NCBI GenBank assembly: GCA_014323825.1
Contig: JACONI010000058.1
Location: 5,155 to 63,043, forward strand
Length of the DNA: 57,889 nucleotides
Source: Ekhidna sp.
Lineage (GTDB): Bacteria; Bacteroidota; Bacteroidia; Cytophagales; Cyclobacteriaceae
Direction of reading: 5' to 3'
Positions 1 through 8,503 of the stretch are shown here, in pieces. Position 1 is the stretch's first letter. Each line of letters opens with the position of its first letter. The position numbers and the translations under genes were made by a program. The notes below the pieces were generated by a model that did no database searches, was not told the origin of the DNA, and saw only the letters and a list, made by a program, of their open reading frames with translations.

Positions 1-1054
1 GCGTTCAGTTCAGCTTTAGTGACTTCACACTGTGCCGTCACTTCCGAGAGGGAGGGTGCGTCCGTCCGTATGGGGATTAACTCATCTTGTGCGATGCTCC
101 AGTTATATTTCATGGTGAGTATGTCCCTTCCCGCTTTTCCTCTACAGGAGTACTTATCCGGTGCAGAGAAGGTGATGCCGGAGGGGATTTTAGTCTCGCC
201 CGCATTTGTGTCTAAGGTGCTCCATCCGATGAGGAGTTTATCGTAGTTTTCGGAAGACATGGAGGTATTAAGTAAAAACATGTTGTTCATATCCGTCACA
301 TTGCTGATGTCCCATCTGCTGAGGTCTCCGTTGAAGACAGTCAAAAAAAACATGCTATTCATATTCGTCACCTTGCTTACGTTCCATTTGCTGAGGTCTC
401 CGTTGAAGGTAGAAGCCCGGAACATACCTCCCATATTTGTTACCTTGCTTACGTCCCATCTGCTGAGGTCTTCGTTGAAGGAAGCATCAAAAAACATCCT
501 TCTCATATCCGTCACGTTTGAAAGATCCGGGGTGCCCGCCCCATCGTCAATGGAGAGGTTGTTGCAACCCACAAAAGCGTCTCTCATGGAAGCCCACTGA
601 ATATCACCCCACTTTTTGATAGAGCGTATCTGCCTCGCCTCGGTAGTCAATGTGTAACTTCCAAAGATATTAGTTTCCCCGAAACGGATACGCGGAAACG
701 TTCCGCTGATGGTAATGGTGTAGGTGTCTGCTGAGGTATAGGTATGTGAGGGAGGAGTCGCATTAGTATGTGTGGTAATATCCGATCCGTCACCCCATTT
801 TACGTTGTAATTGTAAGTTTCCCCATCAACGGTAGGAATGGTAACAGTTTCATTGTCAGAAGTTGTTTGCCAGGTAGTGATGAAGGGTTTGGGTTCAGGT
901 TCGGTCTGTGCCTGCCCGAAGAGTGCGAGGAGGAATGTGGAAATGACAAGAAAGGTATTTTTTGGAGATAAGATTATACTATGGGGGGGGGGGGCATTAA
1001 ATTAAGCCCGTACAGCCCTTTTGACGGCGTTTGTGACGTGTTCTTTCTATCCAT
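1..1054 (-). CDS. BspA-like (DUF285) surface protein, 5' part, out of frame at a C12 tract
   Basis: The minus strand encodes a secreted protein whose C-terminus lies beyond the window. It has a hydrophobic signal segment (FLVISTFLLALFGQAQ), a PKD-like stretch with WGDGSD, then four repeats of the type DLSRWDVSKVTNM..MF, the hallmark of DUF285/BspA surface proteins. The frame is open from base 1 to about 995. There is no ATG in this frame at the 5' end. The ATGs at 1052-1054 and 995-997 share another frame and run into a stop (TAA) just after twelve Cs (983-994). Ten or thirteen Cs would join the ATG at 1054 to the signal peptide. I infer phase-variable expression, OFF in this assembly; a homopolymer sequencing error is the alternative. 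The family is known for adhesion and host or matrix binding, but the role here is unknown. Confidence 0.85.
983..994. repeat. Poly-G/C homopolymer tract (12 bp)
   Basis: Twelve consecutive G on the plus strand (C on the coding strand) lie between the start codon and the signal peptide of the BspA-like gene. Changing the count to 10 or 13 restores the frame. Confidence 0.95.
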
Positions 1055-1369
1055 GATGTTTTTTGATATTTTTTTATTTAACGTGCTCATAGCTTTTTAT
1101 TTTAGTTCTTAATGAAATCGTAAGATACGAAGTTATATTATTTTTTTGATTTGTATTATAAAATCTGAATTTTTTTAGAAAGTTATGTACCGGTGCTTTG
1201 AGAGAAATAAAAAAGCCCCCTCTCGCTCCATCATTTAAAACAAAACTAAAATTATACAAAATTATTACAAAACTGCCAGATGAATCTTGCAAGTGAGGGG
1301 ACTCTATTTTAAATCAAAAATTATAAGTTGTGAGTTTAGTTTATAATTTTCATAAATTCAACACTTCAT

Positions 1370-1578
1370 GAAAAAATAATTGATGTGCTTATCTGTCCAA
1401 GGCATCCAAATACTTCTTCGGAGGAAATAATAAGACATTATTTATAGCAGGAACGGATGTATTAGGCTCTCATACGATCCACGCACACGCTTTCGTAAGA
1501 CCTGTAAAAAAGGGCATTATCCGGGGTAGAAATCAATTGAAAGGTAAGGCTCAGACTGAAAAATGGAATAAAACCTGA
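1370..1578 (+). pseudogene. Possible remnant of an SMP-30/gluconolactonase-like gene end
   Basis: One plus-strand frame reads KYFFGGNNKTLFIAGTDVL and ends at a TGA at 1576-1578. This resembles the C-terminal FGG..KTLFI..T..LYSI pattern of SMP-30/gluconolactonase family proteins. The upstream part sits in another frame and there is no start codon, so it would be a decayed 3' fragment. The resemblance is from memory of the family pattern and is weak. Confidence 0.25.
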
Positions 1579-1652
1579 ATAGTCATGTTCTCGGATAAAT
1601 GGAATTTGGATGGTCTTCTATGCTTTTTGCCAAGTAGGTAAGAAATCTGAAC

Positions 1653-1806
1653 AGAAATTGTCAATAGCACAAAAAATTTTGATGATTTTAATATTTGACA
1701 GCATAGGTAGATTTTTAGTTCATTGATGAATATTCAAAATGTTAGTATACTAAAAGTCTACTTTAAAAAAAAAAATTACACTTGCTTACACCAAACTCAC
1801 GTTATT
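1653..1806. repeat. Copy 1 of ~155-bp interspersed (MITE-like) repeat
   Basis: About 90% identical by eye to 5731-5887, including TCAATAGCACAAAAAATTT and TTAGTATACTAAAAGTCTAC. It ends in an outward-facing terminal sequence (ACCAAACTCACGTTAT) that matches the inverted ends of the second copy. The left terminal repeat is not found here, so this copy is truncated. Confidence 0.8.
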
Positions 1807-1867
1807 TAAGTAAAAACTGTCAATTTATCTTAGAAAGGATCAGTTTTGGTCTTCACACAATCATATC

Positions 1868-3121
1868 ATGCCAACTAAAGCAGTTATTATTTCCATAGGA
1901 GATGAGATTTTATATGGCCAGACACTTGACACAAATGCACATTGGATCAGTGGAGAGCTAAACAAAGCCGGAATTCAAGTAGAAAAAAGATACACCATAG
2001 GTGATAGAAGGGAAGAAATTCTATCCACACTCAAAGAGGCTGAGGAAAGAGCAAAGATCATTCTAATTACAGGAGGTTTAGGCCCTACAAGTGACGACCT
2101 CACCAAACCTTGCTTACTTGAGTATTTTGATACATATCTCGTGAGAAATGAAAGTGTATTAAACCACATTATAGAGCTTTTCACTACCAGAGGCAGAGAG
2201 GTGACAGAAGTAAACAAAGCACAGGCTGATATTCCGGCAAATGGCAAAGCAGTTCCAAATATCTTAGGGACAGCCCCGGGAGTGTGGATTGAAGAAAACG
2301 GAAAGGTTTTTGTTTCCATGCCAGGGGTTCCCTATGAAATGCAACAAATGATGACAGATACCGTCATCCCTCAACTCAGGGAAAAGTATGTGAAAGGAGA
2401 GTTACTCCACCGCATGATCCGTACGATTGGCATTCCCGAGTCTGCCCTTGCGAATATGATCCGGGAATGGGAAACCAATCTGCCGAAAGCAATCAAGCTC
2501 GCATACTTACCTACTAAAGGAAGCGTTAAATTGAGGCTTACGGCAAAAAGGGAAGATGAGGATCATTTCCAAACACAAAAATTGATCCAAGAGGAGATCA
2601 ATAAGGTACTGCCAACGATAGAAAAATACGTCTATGGCTTTGACGATGAGGAAATAGAAGAAGCAATTGGAAGAATGCTTTTAGAAAGTAAGATGTCCCT
2701 ATCAACGGCCGAAAGCTGTACCGGTGGATATTTATCTCATAAGATCACCTCCGTCCCCGGTAGTTCTCAGTGGTATGAAGGAGGTTTTATCCCCTATTCC
2801 AATAAGTTTAAGAACGAACAACTCCGGGTACCTCTTGAAATGTTAGAAGAACATGGGGCTGTTAGCAAACCGGTTGTTTTAGTATTGGCCGAGAACGTAA
2901 GAAAAGCATTCAACACATCTATTGGAGTTTCAATCAGTGGCATAGCCGGGCCAACCGGAGGAACAGAAGAAAAACCGGTAGGGACCGTATGGATTGGATA
3001 TTCGGACCAGCGTAAAACAGTAGCTAAGAAGTTTCTGTTTACAAAAGACAGGCTGATCAACATCCACTACACAGCAATGGCTGCCCTAGATATGATAAGA
3101 ATAAATCTGACAAAGGATTAG
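1868..3121 (+). CDS. cinA: CinA family nicotinamide-nucleotide amidohydrolase / competence-damage protein
   Basis: 417 residues, the usual full length for two-domain CinA. The N-terminal MoaB/MogA-like domain begins SIGDEILYGQTLDTN and has GGLGPTSDD near residue 70. The C-terminal deamidase domain (about 250-417) carries STAESCTGG near residue 280 and SGIAGPTGG near 357. CinA hydrolyses nicotinamide mononucleotide to nicotinate mononucleotide in pyridine nucleotide salvage and the N-terminal domain is linked to ADP-ribose pyrophosphatase activity; both are family knowledge. The start ATG follows an AT-rich leader. A 2-oxoacid dehydrogenase E2 gene follows 51 bp downstream on the same strand. 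Confidence 0.95.
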   Translation: MPTKAVIISIGDEILYGQTLDTNAHWISGELNKAGIQVEKRYTIGDRREEILSTLKEAEERAKIILITGGLGPTSDDLTKPCLLEYFDTYLVRNESVLNHIIELFTTRGREVTEVNKAQADIPANGKAVPNILGTAPGVWIEENGKVFVSMPGVPYEMQQMMTDTVIPQLREKYVKGELLHRMIRTIGIPESALANMIREWETNLPKAIKLAYLPTKGSVKLRLTAKREDEDHFQTQKLIQEEINKVLPTIEKYVYGFDDEEIEEAIGRMLLESKMSLSTAESCTGGYLSHKITSVPGSSQWYEGGFIPYSNKFKNEQLRVPLEMLEEHGAVSKPVVLVLAENVRKAFNTSIGVSISGIAGPTGGTEEKPVGTVWIGYSDQRKTVAKKFLFTKDRLINIHYTAMAALDMIRINLTKD

Positions 3122-3130
3122 TAAAATTAT

Positions 3131-3138
3131 TATCTTTG
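3131..3138 (+). promoter_or_regulatory. Bacteroidetes-type -7 promoter element (TATCTTTG)
   Basis: A perfect TAnnTTTG match 34 bp before the E2 start codon. The -33 element is not recognisable, so the call rests on the -7 box and position. Confidence 0.45.
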
Positions 3139-3172
3139 AAAGCAAAATAAACAATTCAAAACAAAATATTAT

Positions 3173-4501
3173 ATGGCAGTGATAGAAATGGTAATGCCCA
3201 AGATGGGAGAAAGTGTGATGGAAGGGACTGTACTTTCATGGCTAAAGAATGTGGGGGAAAATATTGAAGAAGACGAATCCATTCTAGAGGTAGCCACAGA
3301 CAAAGTAGACACGGAAATACCGGCAGCACACGCCGGCATATTGAAGGAAATCCTTGCTCGGGAAGGAGACACTGTTGAAGTAGGTAAGCCGATTGCCATC
3401 ATTGAAACAAAAGGAGATGCGGCTATACCTTCACCAAATCCGGCTAACCCACAGCAGGATCCGGTTGAAAAAGCAGAAGAACTACTTGAAACAGCAATGG
3501 CAACTGTATCAGGATCAAGCAATGGAGATGGCACTCCCCGAATTTCCGAATCCGGGAAATTCTTTTCCCCACTCGTAAGAAGCATCGCCAAAGAAGAGAA
3601 TATTTCAGTTGCTGAACTGGAAGCACTTCAAGGTTCAGGCAGCGAAGGAAGGGTAACCAAATACGACATCCTTGCATACGTAAAAACAAAGAGAAAAAGA
3701 GATCAAGTGGCTGCAATGCCTACTCCGGACGTACAGTCGGCCGGTGCGATGCCCTCAGCCTCTCAACAACCAATACTTACTCCCGCAGAGGGAGCCGATG
3801 AAATCATTGAGATGGATCGTATGCGGAAGATGACTGCCGAGCGAATGGTTGCCTCAAAGCAGATTTCTCCCCACGTAACCTCTTTCGTTGAGGCGGATGT
3901 CACAAAAGTCGTTGCATGGAAAAATAAAGCAAAAAATAAATTTCTGAGCAGAGATGGCGTAAAATTGACTTTCACACCTATTCTGATCGAAGCAATCGTT
4001 AAAGCCATCAGAGACTTTCCAATGATCAACGTACAGGTAGAGGGGGATAATATTGTGAAGAAAAGAGCAATCAATATTGGAATGGCAACGGCATTGCCTA
4101 CGGGAAATCTGATCGTTCCGGTAATCCACAATGCTGATCAATTTAGTTTAATAGGTTTGACCAAAAAAGTGAATGACATCGTTGCAAGGGCCAGGAGCAA
4201 TAAACTAAAACCGGATGAACTCCAAGGAGGAACCTATACCGTTTCGAATGTGGGTTCATTTGGAAACGTCATGGGCACTCCGATTATTATGCAGCCTCAA
4301 GTAGCTATTATGGCGATAGGAGCTATTCAAAAAAAGCCCTCAGTAATAGCAACTCCGGAGGGTGACATGATTGGAATCAGAAGTAAGATGTTTCTTTCAC
4401 ATAGTTACGACCACCGGGTAGTTGACGGAGCACTTGGAGGTATGTTTGTAAAGAAAGTTGCAGATTACCTGGAGGCTTATGACCTCAAAAGAGCGGTTTA
4501 A
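3173..4501 (+). CDS. 2-oxoacid dehydrogenase E2 component (dihydrolipoyl acyltransferase)
   Basis: 442 residues with the standard E2 order: one N-terminal lipoyl domain (1-80) with the lipoyl-lysine motif EVATDKVDTEI (Lys44), a Pro/Ala/Ser-rich linker, a peripheral subunit-binding domain (about 128-172), a second linker, and the acyltransferase core ending in SYDHRVVDG (about 411-419) with the catalytic His and Asp. It would transfer acyl groups from lipoamide to CoA in a pyruvate, branched-chain or 2-oxoglutarate dehydrogenase complex. The E1 and E3 genes are not adjacent, so the substrate cannot be fixed. A branched-chain role is plausible but unproven. Confidence 0.92.
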   Translation: MAVIEMVMPKMGESVMEGTVLSWLKNVGENIEEDESILEVATDKVDTEIPAAHAGILKEILAREGDTVEVGKPIAIIETKGDAAIPSPNPANPQQDPVEKAEELLETAMATVSGSSNGDGTPRISESGKFFSPLVRSIAKEENISVAELEALQGSGSEGRVTKYDILAYVKTKRKRDQVAAMPTPDVQSAGAMPSASQQPILTPAEGADEIIEMDRMRKMTAERMVASKQISPHVTSFVEADVTKVVAWKNKAKNKFLSRDGVKLTFTPILIEAIVKAIRDFPMINVQVEGDNIVKKRAINIGMATALPTGNLIVPVIHNADQFSLIGLTKKVNDIVARARSNKLKPDELQGGTYTVSNVGSFGNVMGTPIIMQPQVAIMAIGAIQKKPSVIATPEGDMIGIRSKMFLSHSYDHRVVDGALGGMFVKKVADYLEAYDLKRAV

Positions 4502-4617
4502 ACAATATTTTTGCAGGAAATTAAAGTAATCTCCTTGAATTACTTTGAAACAAACGCTCACAATGTAAATAGATTGTGCATCCGATAAATACACGACATT
4601 TGAGTTTGGAACAAACA

Positions 4618-5589
4618 ATGAAAATTTTGAAACGTGTTAAGTTAGTATGGATGAGAGGGATTTTAGTCGGAATCCTAATTTTAATGAACTGTGAGTTTAG
4701 TAGTGCACAAAAACACTCTTTCTCCCGAGAACTACAGGTTGAAAACGATAATGATGCTTACACACTCAACTTGAACCGAGATCAGTACTACAGCAACGGC
4801 GTAGCCATTCGCTACAAGATATTGAGGGACTCCACTCCTTCCAATCCCGGACTTTTGAAAGTGATACGTTCTTACGATATCAACCATCGTATATTCACCC
4901 CAAAGCGACTTTGGTGGACCGAAATGGAGGAACTTGACCGTCCCTATGCCGGTCAGATTAGTCTGGCTGCATCTAATCAGTATTACTTCAGGCGTGGAGC
5001 TTTTCTAAGAGCAAAACTGGAGATCGGATGGATGGGCCCTGTCTTGAAAACGGCAGACCTCCAATACAACTGGCACAAAACCTTTGGAATGCAGCTACCC
5101 CTGGCATGGCAATACGAGATCAATAATGGCCCCATTATCAATACCTATGGCACTTATGCTATCACCGTGGCTGCAATGGATAATCTTGACCTGACCACAG
5201 AATCAAACCTCGCTTTAGGCACTACGTTCACTCATGTAAGGCAAGAGTTTATGATTAGGTTTGGATCCTTCAAACCCATTCAAAAATCTACTCAATACAA
5301 TGGAGTACTTGGGATAGAAAATAAAGGACCGAGGAACCACGAATTTTACTTCTTCATCAGCCCGGGAGTGGAATATGTAGGTTATAATGCCACCATTGAA
5401 GGACAATTGATTGGAGCCTCATCAAACTACACTGAAGAGCGTGTTTCATGGGTATATCAGACACGAGCCGGAATTATGGCCAGTTGGACTAAGTTTGATT
5501 TTGCACTTCTTTACTACCGAAGAACAAAGGAGACCACCGAAGCCACCTTTCATAAATACATTGGCATCCGAATGAGTCAACGGTTTTGA
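4618..5589 (+). CDS. LpxR-like (DUF2219) outer-membrane protein
   Basis: I take the ATG at 4618 because it begins a clear signal peptide (MKILKRVK, hydrophobic core, cleavage after SSAQ). The mature protein has the DUF2219/LpxR signatures ENDNDAYT, DQYYSNG and ELDRPYAGQISL, followed by alternating beta-strand-like segments and a C-terminal phenylalanine (MSQRF) typical of outer-membrane barrels. Characterised LpxR is a calcium-dependent lipid A 3'-O-deacylase in the outer membrane; the N-terminal Asn/Asp pair matches its calcium-site region. A conserved His lies in the NWHKTFG segment. Enzymatic activity here is inferred from family membership only. Confidence 0.8.
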   Translation: MKILKRVKLVWMRGILVGILILMNCEFSSAQKHSFSRELQVENDNDAYTLNLNRDQYYSNGVAIRYKILRDSTPSNPGLLKVIRSYDINHRIFTPKRLWWTEMEELDRPYAGQISLAASNQYYFRRGAFLRAKLEIGWMGPVLKTADLQYNWHKTFGMQLPLAWQYEINNGPIINTYGTYAITVAAMDNLDLTTESNLALGTTFTHVRQEFMIRFGSFKPIQKSTQYNGVLGIENKGPRNHEFYFFISPGVEYVGYNATIEGQLIGASSNYTEERVSWVYQTRAGIMASWTKFDFALLYYRRTKETTEATFHKYIGIRMSQRF

Positions 5590-5594
5590 CATAA

Positions 5595-5887
5595 ATTAAC
5601 GTGAGTTTGATATAATTATCTTCTTCCAAGAGGTAATATTAGTTGTGTAGTATCACAAAAATTCATTTTGAAAGATGGCTTTTTGCTTAGCAACAGCCTT
5701 TTTGTTGATAGAAGAGCACGAAATCCTGGAAGAAATTGTCAATAGCACAAAAAATTTCGATGATTTTAGTATTTGATAGCATGGGTAGATTTTTAGTTCA
5801 TTGATGAATATTCAAAATGTTAGTATACTAAAAGTCTACTTTTTTTACAAAAGAAATTACACTTGCTTACATCGAATTCACGTTAAT
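5595..5887. mobile_element. MITE-like element with ~20-bp terminal inverted repeats
   Basis: Left end ATTAACGTGAGTTTGATATA (5595-5614) matches the reverse complement of the right end (5868-5887) at 17 of 20 positions. No coding capacity inside. The right 155 bp recur at 1653-1806. This is the signature of a non-autonomous miniature element; the parent transposase is not in the window. Confidence 0.6.
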
Positions 5888-5899
5888 ATAATTTTATTG

Positions 5900-5974
5900 T
5901 GGGCCCTACCGGATTCGAACCAGTGACCCCCTGCTTGTAAGGCAGGTGCTCTGAACCAACTGAGCTAAGGGCCC
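5900..5974 (-). tRNA. tRNA-Val (anticodon UAC)
   Basis: The minus strand folds into a complete cloverleaf: acceptor stem GGGCCCT/AGGGCCC with discriminator A, D-arm TAGCTCAGTTGGTTCAGAGCA, anticodon stem CCTGC/GCAGG with loop CTTACAA, and T-arm with GGTTCGAATCC. The anticodon is TAC, reading valine codons. No CCA is encoded. It lies between the MITE-like element and murF. Confidence 0.97.
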
Positions 5975-6170
5975 TTTCTTAAAAAGCATTGCAAAAATAG
6001 CTTTATTTCAATTATTCGCAAGTGCTTTAGAAGCATTTTAATCCAATGCCCTAAAAAGAAATTGATTGAACAGATGGATTGTTTTTGAAATCGCTCACTG
6101 CCTGATTAATAAAATTATTAGAGATAACTTCCTCATCTGATCCATAAATCAAAAACAAATTATATCTCTA

Positions 6171-7430
6171 TTATTCAAAACTTTTAAGTATTGTTTCTAA
6201 CTCGATCGAACGAGATGCTTTCAAAAGGACGGTGGTATCTGATAATTTCAATTCTTCAAGCCTTTTTTCTAACCCTTCCTTCGAGTCAAAGTGATTAACC
6301 TCATCTGTAGCCTGTCCTATTTTTTCACCTACCGAGAATACCTTTACACCTAACTTTTTCGCATAATTCAAAATCTCCCGGTGGTGTTCATTCGGGTTTT
6401 CCAACTCATTCATATCTCCAAGGATAGCCAGCTTTTTCCCTTCCTGCTCAGCAAGGTTATCCAGGGCTGCCTTCATAGAGTCGGGGTTCGCATTGTACGC
6501 ATCTAAAATAATGGTGTTGCTGCCTTTTTTTAATAACTGGGAACGAGCGTTTTCAGGTTTATAGGAGGCCAGTGCTTTAAGAATCGTTCTTTCGTCAATT
6601 TCAAAATATCTGCCAACTGCTGCGGCTGCAGCCATGTTTGGGTAGTTATATCTCCCAATCGTTTGTGTGTCCTGAGTTTGATCATTAAGTGAAACGGTTA
6701 GGAAAGGGCTTGAGGAGAGCAGCTTAAAATCATCCTCCGGATACCTGATCGGCGATTGAAATCGCTTTGCCATATTGGACAGTACCGAGTCGTTCATGTT
6801 AATGAACACCTGCCCGTCCGTCTTTCTTAAATAATTATAGAGCTCACTTTTGCCCCGAATCACCCCCTCAATTCCGCCAAACGTTTCCGTGTGTGCTCTA
6901 CCTATATTGGTGATCAAGCCGTGTGTAGGCTTGGCCATCAGGCATAATTTAGCAATTTCTCCCACATGGTTTGCTCCCATCTCAATGATAGCTATTTCCA
7001 CCTGGGGATGGATGTGCAGCAGGGTGAGCGGCACTCCGATATGGTTATTATAATTTCCCTGCGTACAGTGAATGATATATTTCGTTTCAAGGACTTTGGA
7101 GATCAATTCTTTGGTGGTCGTCTTTCCATTAGATCCGGTAATCCCGATTACCGGCCGCTTGAATCGATTTCTATGGAAAATCGCAAGGTCCTGAAGTGCC
7201 TTTAGTCCGTTTTCGGTCAAAATGACTCGCTCATCACTAACGTATTTTTCATCATCTACTACAGCGTAGGAAGCTCCTTTTTCCAAAGCCTGAGCAGCAA
7301 ACTGATTTGCATTGAAATTGGGACCTGAAATAGCAAAGAACAGATTATTTTCTTTGAGGGTACGAGTATCAATAGAAACACCTTCACTTAATAAAAACCT
7401 GGAGTAAAGAAATTCAATGGAGTTTCCCAT
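6171..7430 (-). CDS. murF: UDP-N-acetylmuramoyl-tripeptide--D-alanyl-D-alanine ligase
   Basis: 419 residues, close to the length of Bacteroidota MurF. The N-terminal domain contains SIDTRTLKENNLFFAI, the central ATPase domain has the P-loop GITGSNGKTTTKE (about 96-108) followed by NYNNHIGVPLTLL and EMGANHVGEI, and the C-terminal domain has LDAYNANPDSMKAAL. It adds D-Ala-D-Ala to UDP-MurNAc-tripeptide in the cytoplasm, the last soluble step of the peptidoglycan precursor. The first ten codons and upstream region are duplicated at 8242-8312. Confidence 0.96.
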   Translation of the reverse strand: MGNSIEFLYSRFLLSEGVSIDTRTLKENNLFFAISGPNFNANQFAAQALEKGASYAVVDDEKYVSDERVILTENGLKALQDLAIFHRNRFKRPVIGITGSNGKTTTKELISKVLETKYIIHCTQGNYNNHIGVPLTLLHIHPQVEIAIIEMGANHVGEIAKLCLMAKPTHGLITNIGRAHTETFGGIEGVIRGKSELYNYLRKTDGQVFINMNDSVLSNMAKRFQSPIRYPEDDFKLLSSSPFLTVSLNDQTQDTQTIGRYNYPNMAAAAAVGRYFEIDERTILKALASYKPENARSQLLKKGSNTIILDAYNANPDSMKAALDNLAEQEGKKLAILGDMNELENPNEHHREILNYAKKLGVKVFSVGEKIGQATDEVNHFDSKEGLEKRLEELKLSDTTVLLKASRSIELETILKSFE

Positions 7431-7472
7431 GGCTGCAAAAGTATCTCATATCTTAGAGGCGATATGTATTTA
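7401..7472. repeat. Direct repeat, copy 1 (murF 5' end)
   Basis: About 71 bp covering the first codons of murF and its upstream region, repeated at 8242-8312 in the same orientation with two mismatches. The two copies flank about 770 bp. Confidence 0.92.
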
Positions 7473-7698
7473 ACATGCGTTTGACGAACCATTAAGGATA
7501 AAAATGTGCATATAATCGGGTTCATTTAATAAATAAAGTCATCAGTAGCAGGAAATTTTTTACTTCTTGATAAACTTTAGTAAGCAGTCGGCCGGTGGTT
7601 GTACCAAGTACATCCCGCTTCGCAGGGAGTAAGAATAATGCAAATGAAAAAAACCTAACAGAACTAGAGATGATATAAAAATGTAGTATAAACTACAC

Positions 7699-8022
7699 CT
7701 AGAGAGAGTTCTTCACTAAAAGATGATCATACAACTTATCAAACCTTTCGTTTAGGCTTCTAAAGTTGTCATTCATATCGCGGCTTATAGCATCCTGACC
7801 CTTTTCCAATCTCCCCTGTCCTTTTTCCAAACACTCAACTTTAGTTTTAACCTCAGTTGTTACTTTATCGTATTCCCTTACATTGTCCATTAATTTATCA
7901 TGGTCCTCTTTTCTTTCTATATTGGACTCTTTTATTTTATTGTCTAACCTTTTATAAAACCACCCCAAACCACCAAGTATAGTTACCCCGATTGAAATTA
8001 AAGTTACAGTTATTGTCTCCAT
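7699..8022 (-). CDS. Small membrane-anchored coiled-coil protein
   Basis: 107 residues of unknown function. An N-terminal membrane segment (ITVTLISIGVTILGGLGWF) is followed by a charged helical region with heptad character (LEKGQGRLEKGQDAISRDM). A TAATTTTG -7 box lies at 8044-8051 (minus strand), 22 bp upstream of the start. The architecture resembles small holin-associated (XhlA-like) proteins, but I do not recognise a family. It sits alone inside the segment bracketed by the murF direct repeats, so it is likely acquired DNA. Confidence 0.65.
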   Translation of the reverse strand: METITVTLISIGVTILGGLGWFYKRLDNKIKESNIERKEDHDKLMDNVREYDKVTTEVKTKVECLEKGQGRLEKGQDAISRDMNDNFRSLNERFDKLYDHLLVKNSL

Positions 8023-8043
8023 CTCTAAAAATTAAACATAAAA

Positions 8044-8051
8044 CAAAATTA
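8044..8051 (-). promoter_or_regulatory. -7 promoter element (TAATTTTG)
   Basis: TAnnTTTG match on the minus strand, 22 bp before the 107-residue coiled-coil gene. No clear -33 box. Confidence 0.4.
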
Positions 8052-8076
8052 ACACACTATTAATTAAAAGTTTTAA

Positions 8077-8225
8077 TTATTTTAACAACTTACCTGTAAA
8101 GGCCGTTCCGTCATCAAAATCAGCTACTACTATAAAGACCCTCATTCAAACCGGTTACATCATAGCTGTTACGAGTTAATTCATTAGTACTAGCTGTTTT
8201 AACCCAAATTATAAAGCTCAACTGA
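8077..8225 (-). pseudogene. Frameshifted T9SS C-terminal sorting-domain remnant
   Basis: On the minus strand one frame reads STNELTRNSYDVTGLNEGLY, then a single-base shift continues VVADFDDGTAFTGKLLK and stops at 8077-8079. The pattern V..GL..GLY....DG....GKLLK is typical of the type A T9SS sorting domain. There is no upstream gene body, so this is only the tail of a decayed secreted protein. Confidence 0.5.
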
Positions 8226-8241
8226 AACAGAGGATGGAGCC

Positions 8242-8312
8242 GGAGTAAAGAAATTCAATGAAGTTTCCCATGGCTGCAAAAGTATCTCATATCTTAGAGG
8301 CGATATATATTT
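8242..8312. repeat. Direct repeat, copy 2 (detached murF 5' end)
   Basis: Second copy of 7401-7472. Here the murF start region leads into no murF body and abuts the upstream side of the small plus-strand gene at 8318. Confidence 0.92.
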
Positions 8313-8317
8313 ACTAA

Positions 8318-8503
8318 ATGGAGATTAGAATGTTACGGTTCTTTGCTTTCGCGGGAATTGTCCTCACACTCATTTTAAGTATTTGGTACACCATCAAATC
8401 CTACCATGAAGGGAATCCGAAATGGATTTATCTAATTATGACCTTTGGGGTAGCAATTCTTTTGACTACTAACCTGATTAAGCCTGGCAGACAAAAAGAC
8501 TAA
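8318..8503 (+). CDS. Small two-helix membrane protein
   Basis: 61 residues with two predicted membrane helices (FFAFAGIVLTLILSIWYTI and WIYLIMTFGVAILLTTNLI) separated by a short polar loop and ending in a basic tail. Its stop codon overlaps the recR stop by a few bases in a convergent arrangement. The function is unknown. Confidence 0.6.
   Translation: MEIRMLRFFAFAGIVLTLILSIWYTIKSYHEGNPKWIYLIMTFGVAILLTTNLIKPGRQKD

Larger units (their letters stand above)
1055..1867. other. Intergenic region, mostly AT-rich, with repeat and gene remnant
   Basis: No convincing intact gene. It holds a short coding-like remnant around 1370-1578 and one copy of a repeat shared with 5731-5887. The rest is AT-rich sequence where I see no further structure. 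Confidence 0.6.

Noticed and set aside
259-600. Plus-strand frame with repeated SHLLRSPLK units
   Set aside because: It is the antisense of the BspA-like repeats, which give the recognisable family motif on the minus strand.
6059-6172. Minus-strand stretch after murF reading YGSDEEVISNNFINQAVSDF
   Set aside because: It follows two stop codons in the murF frame and has no ATG or GTG start; too short to claim as a gene.
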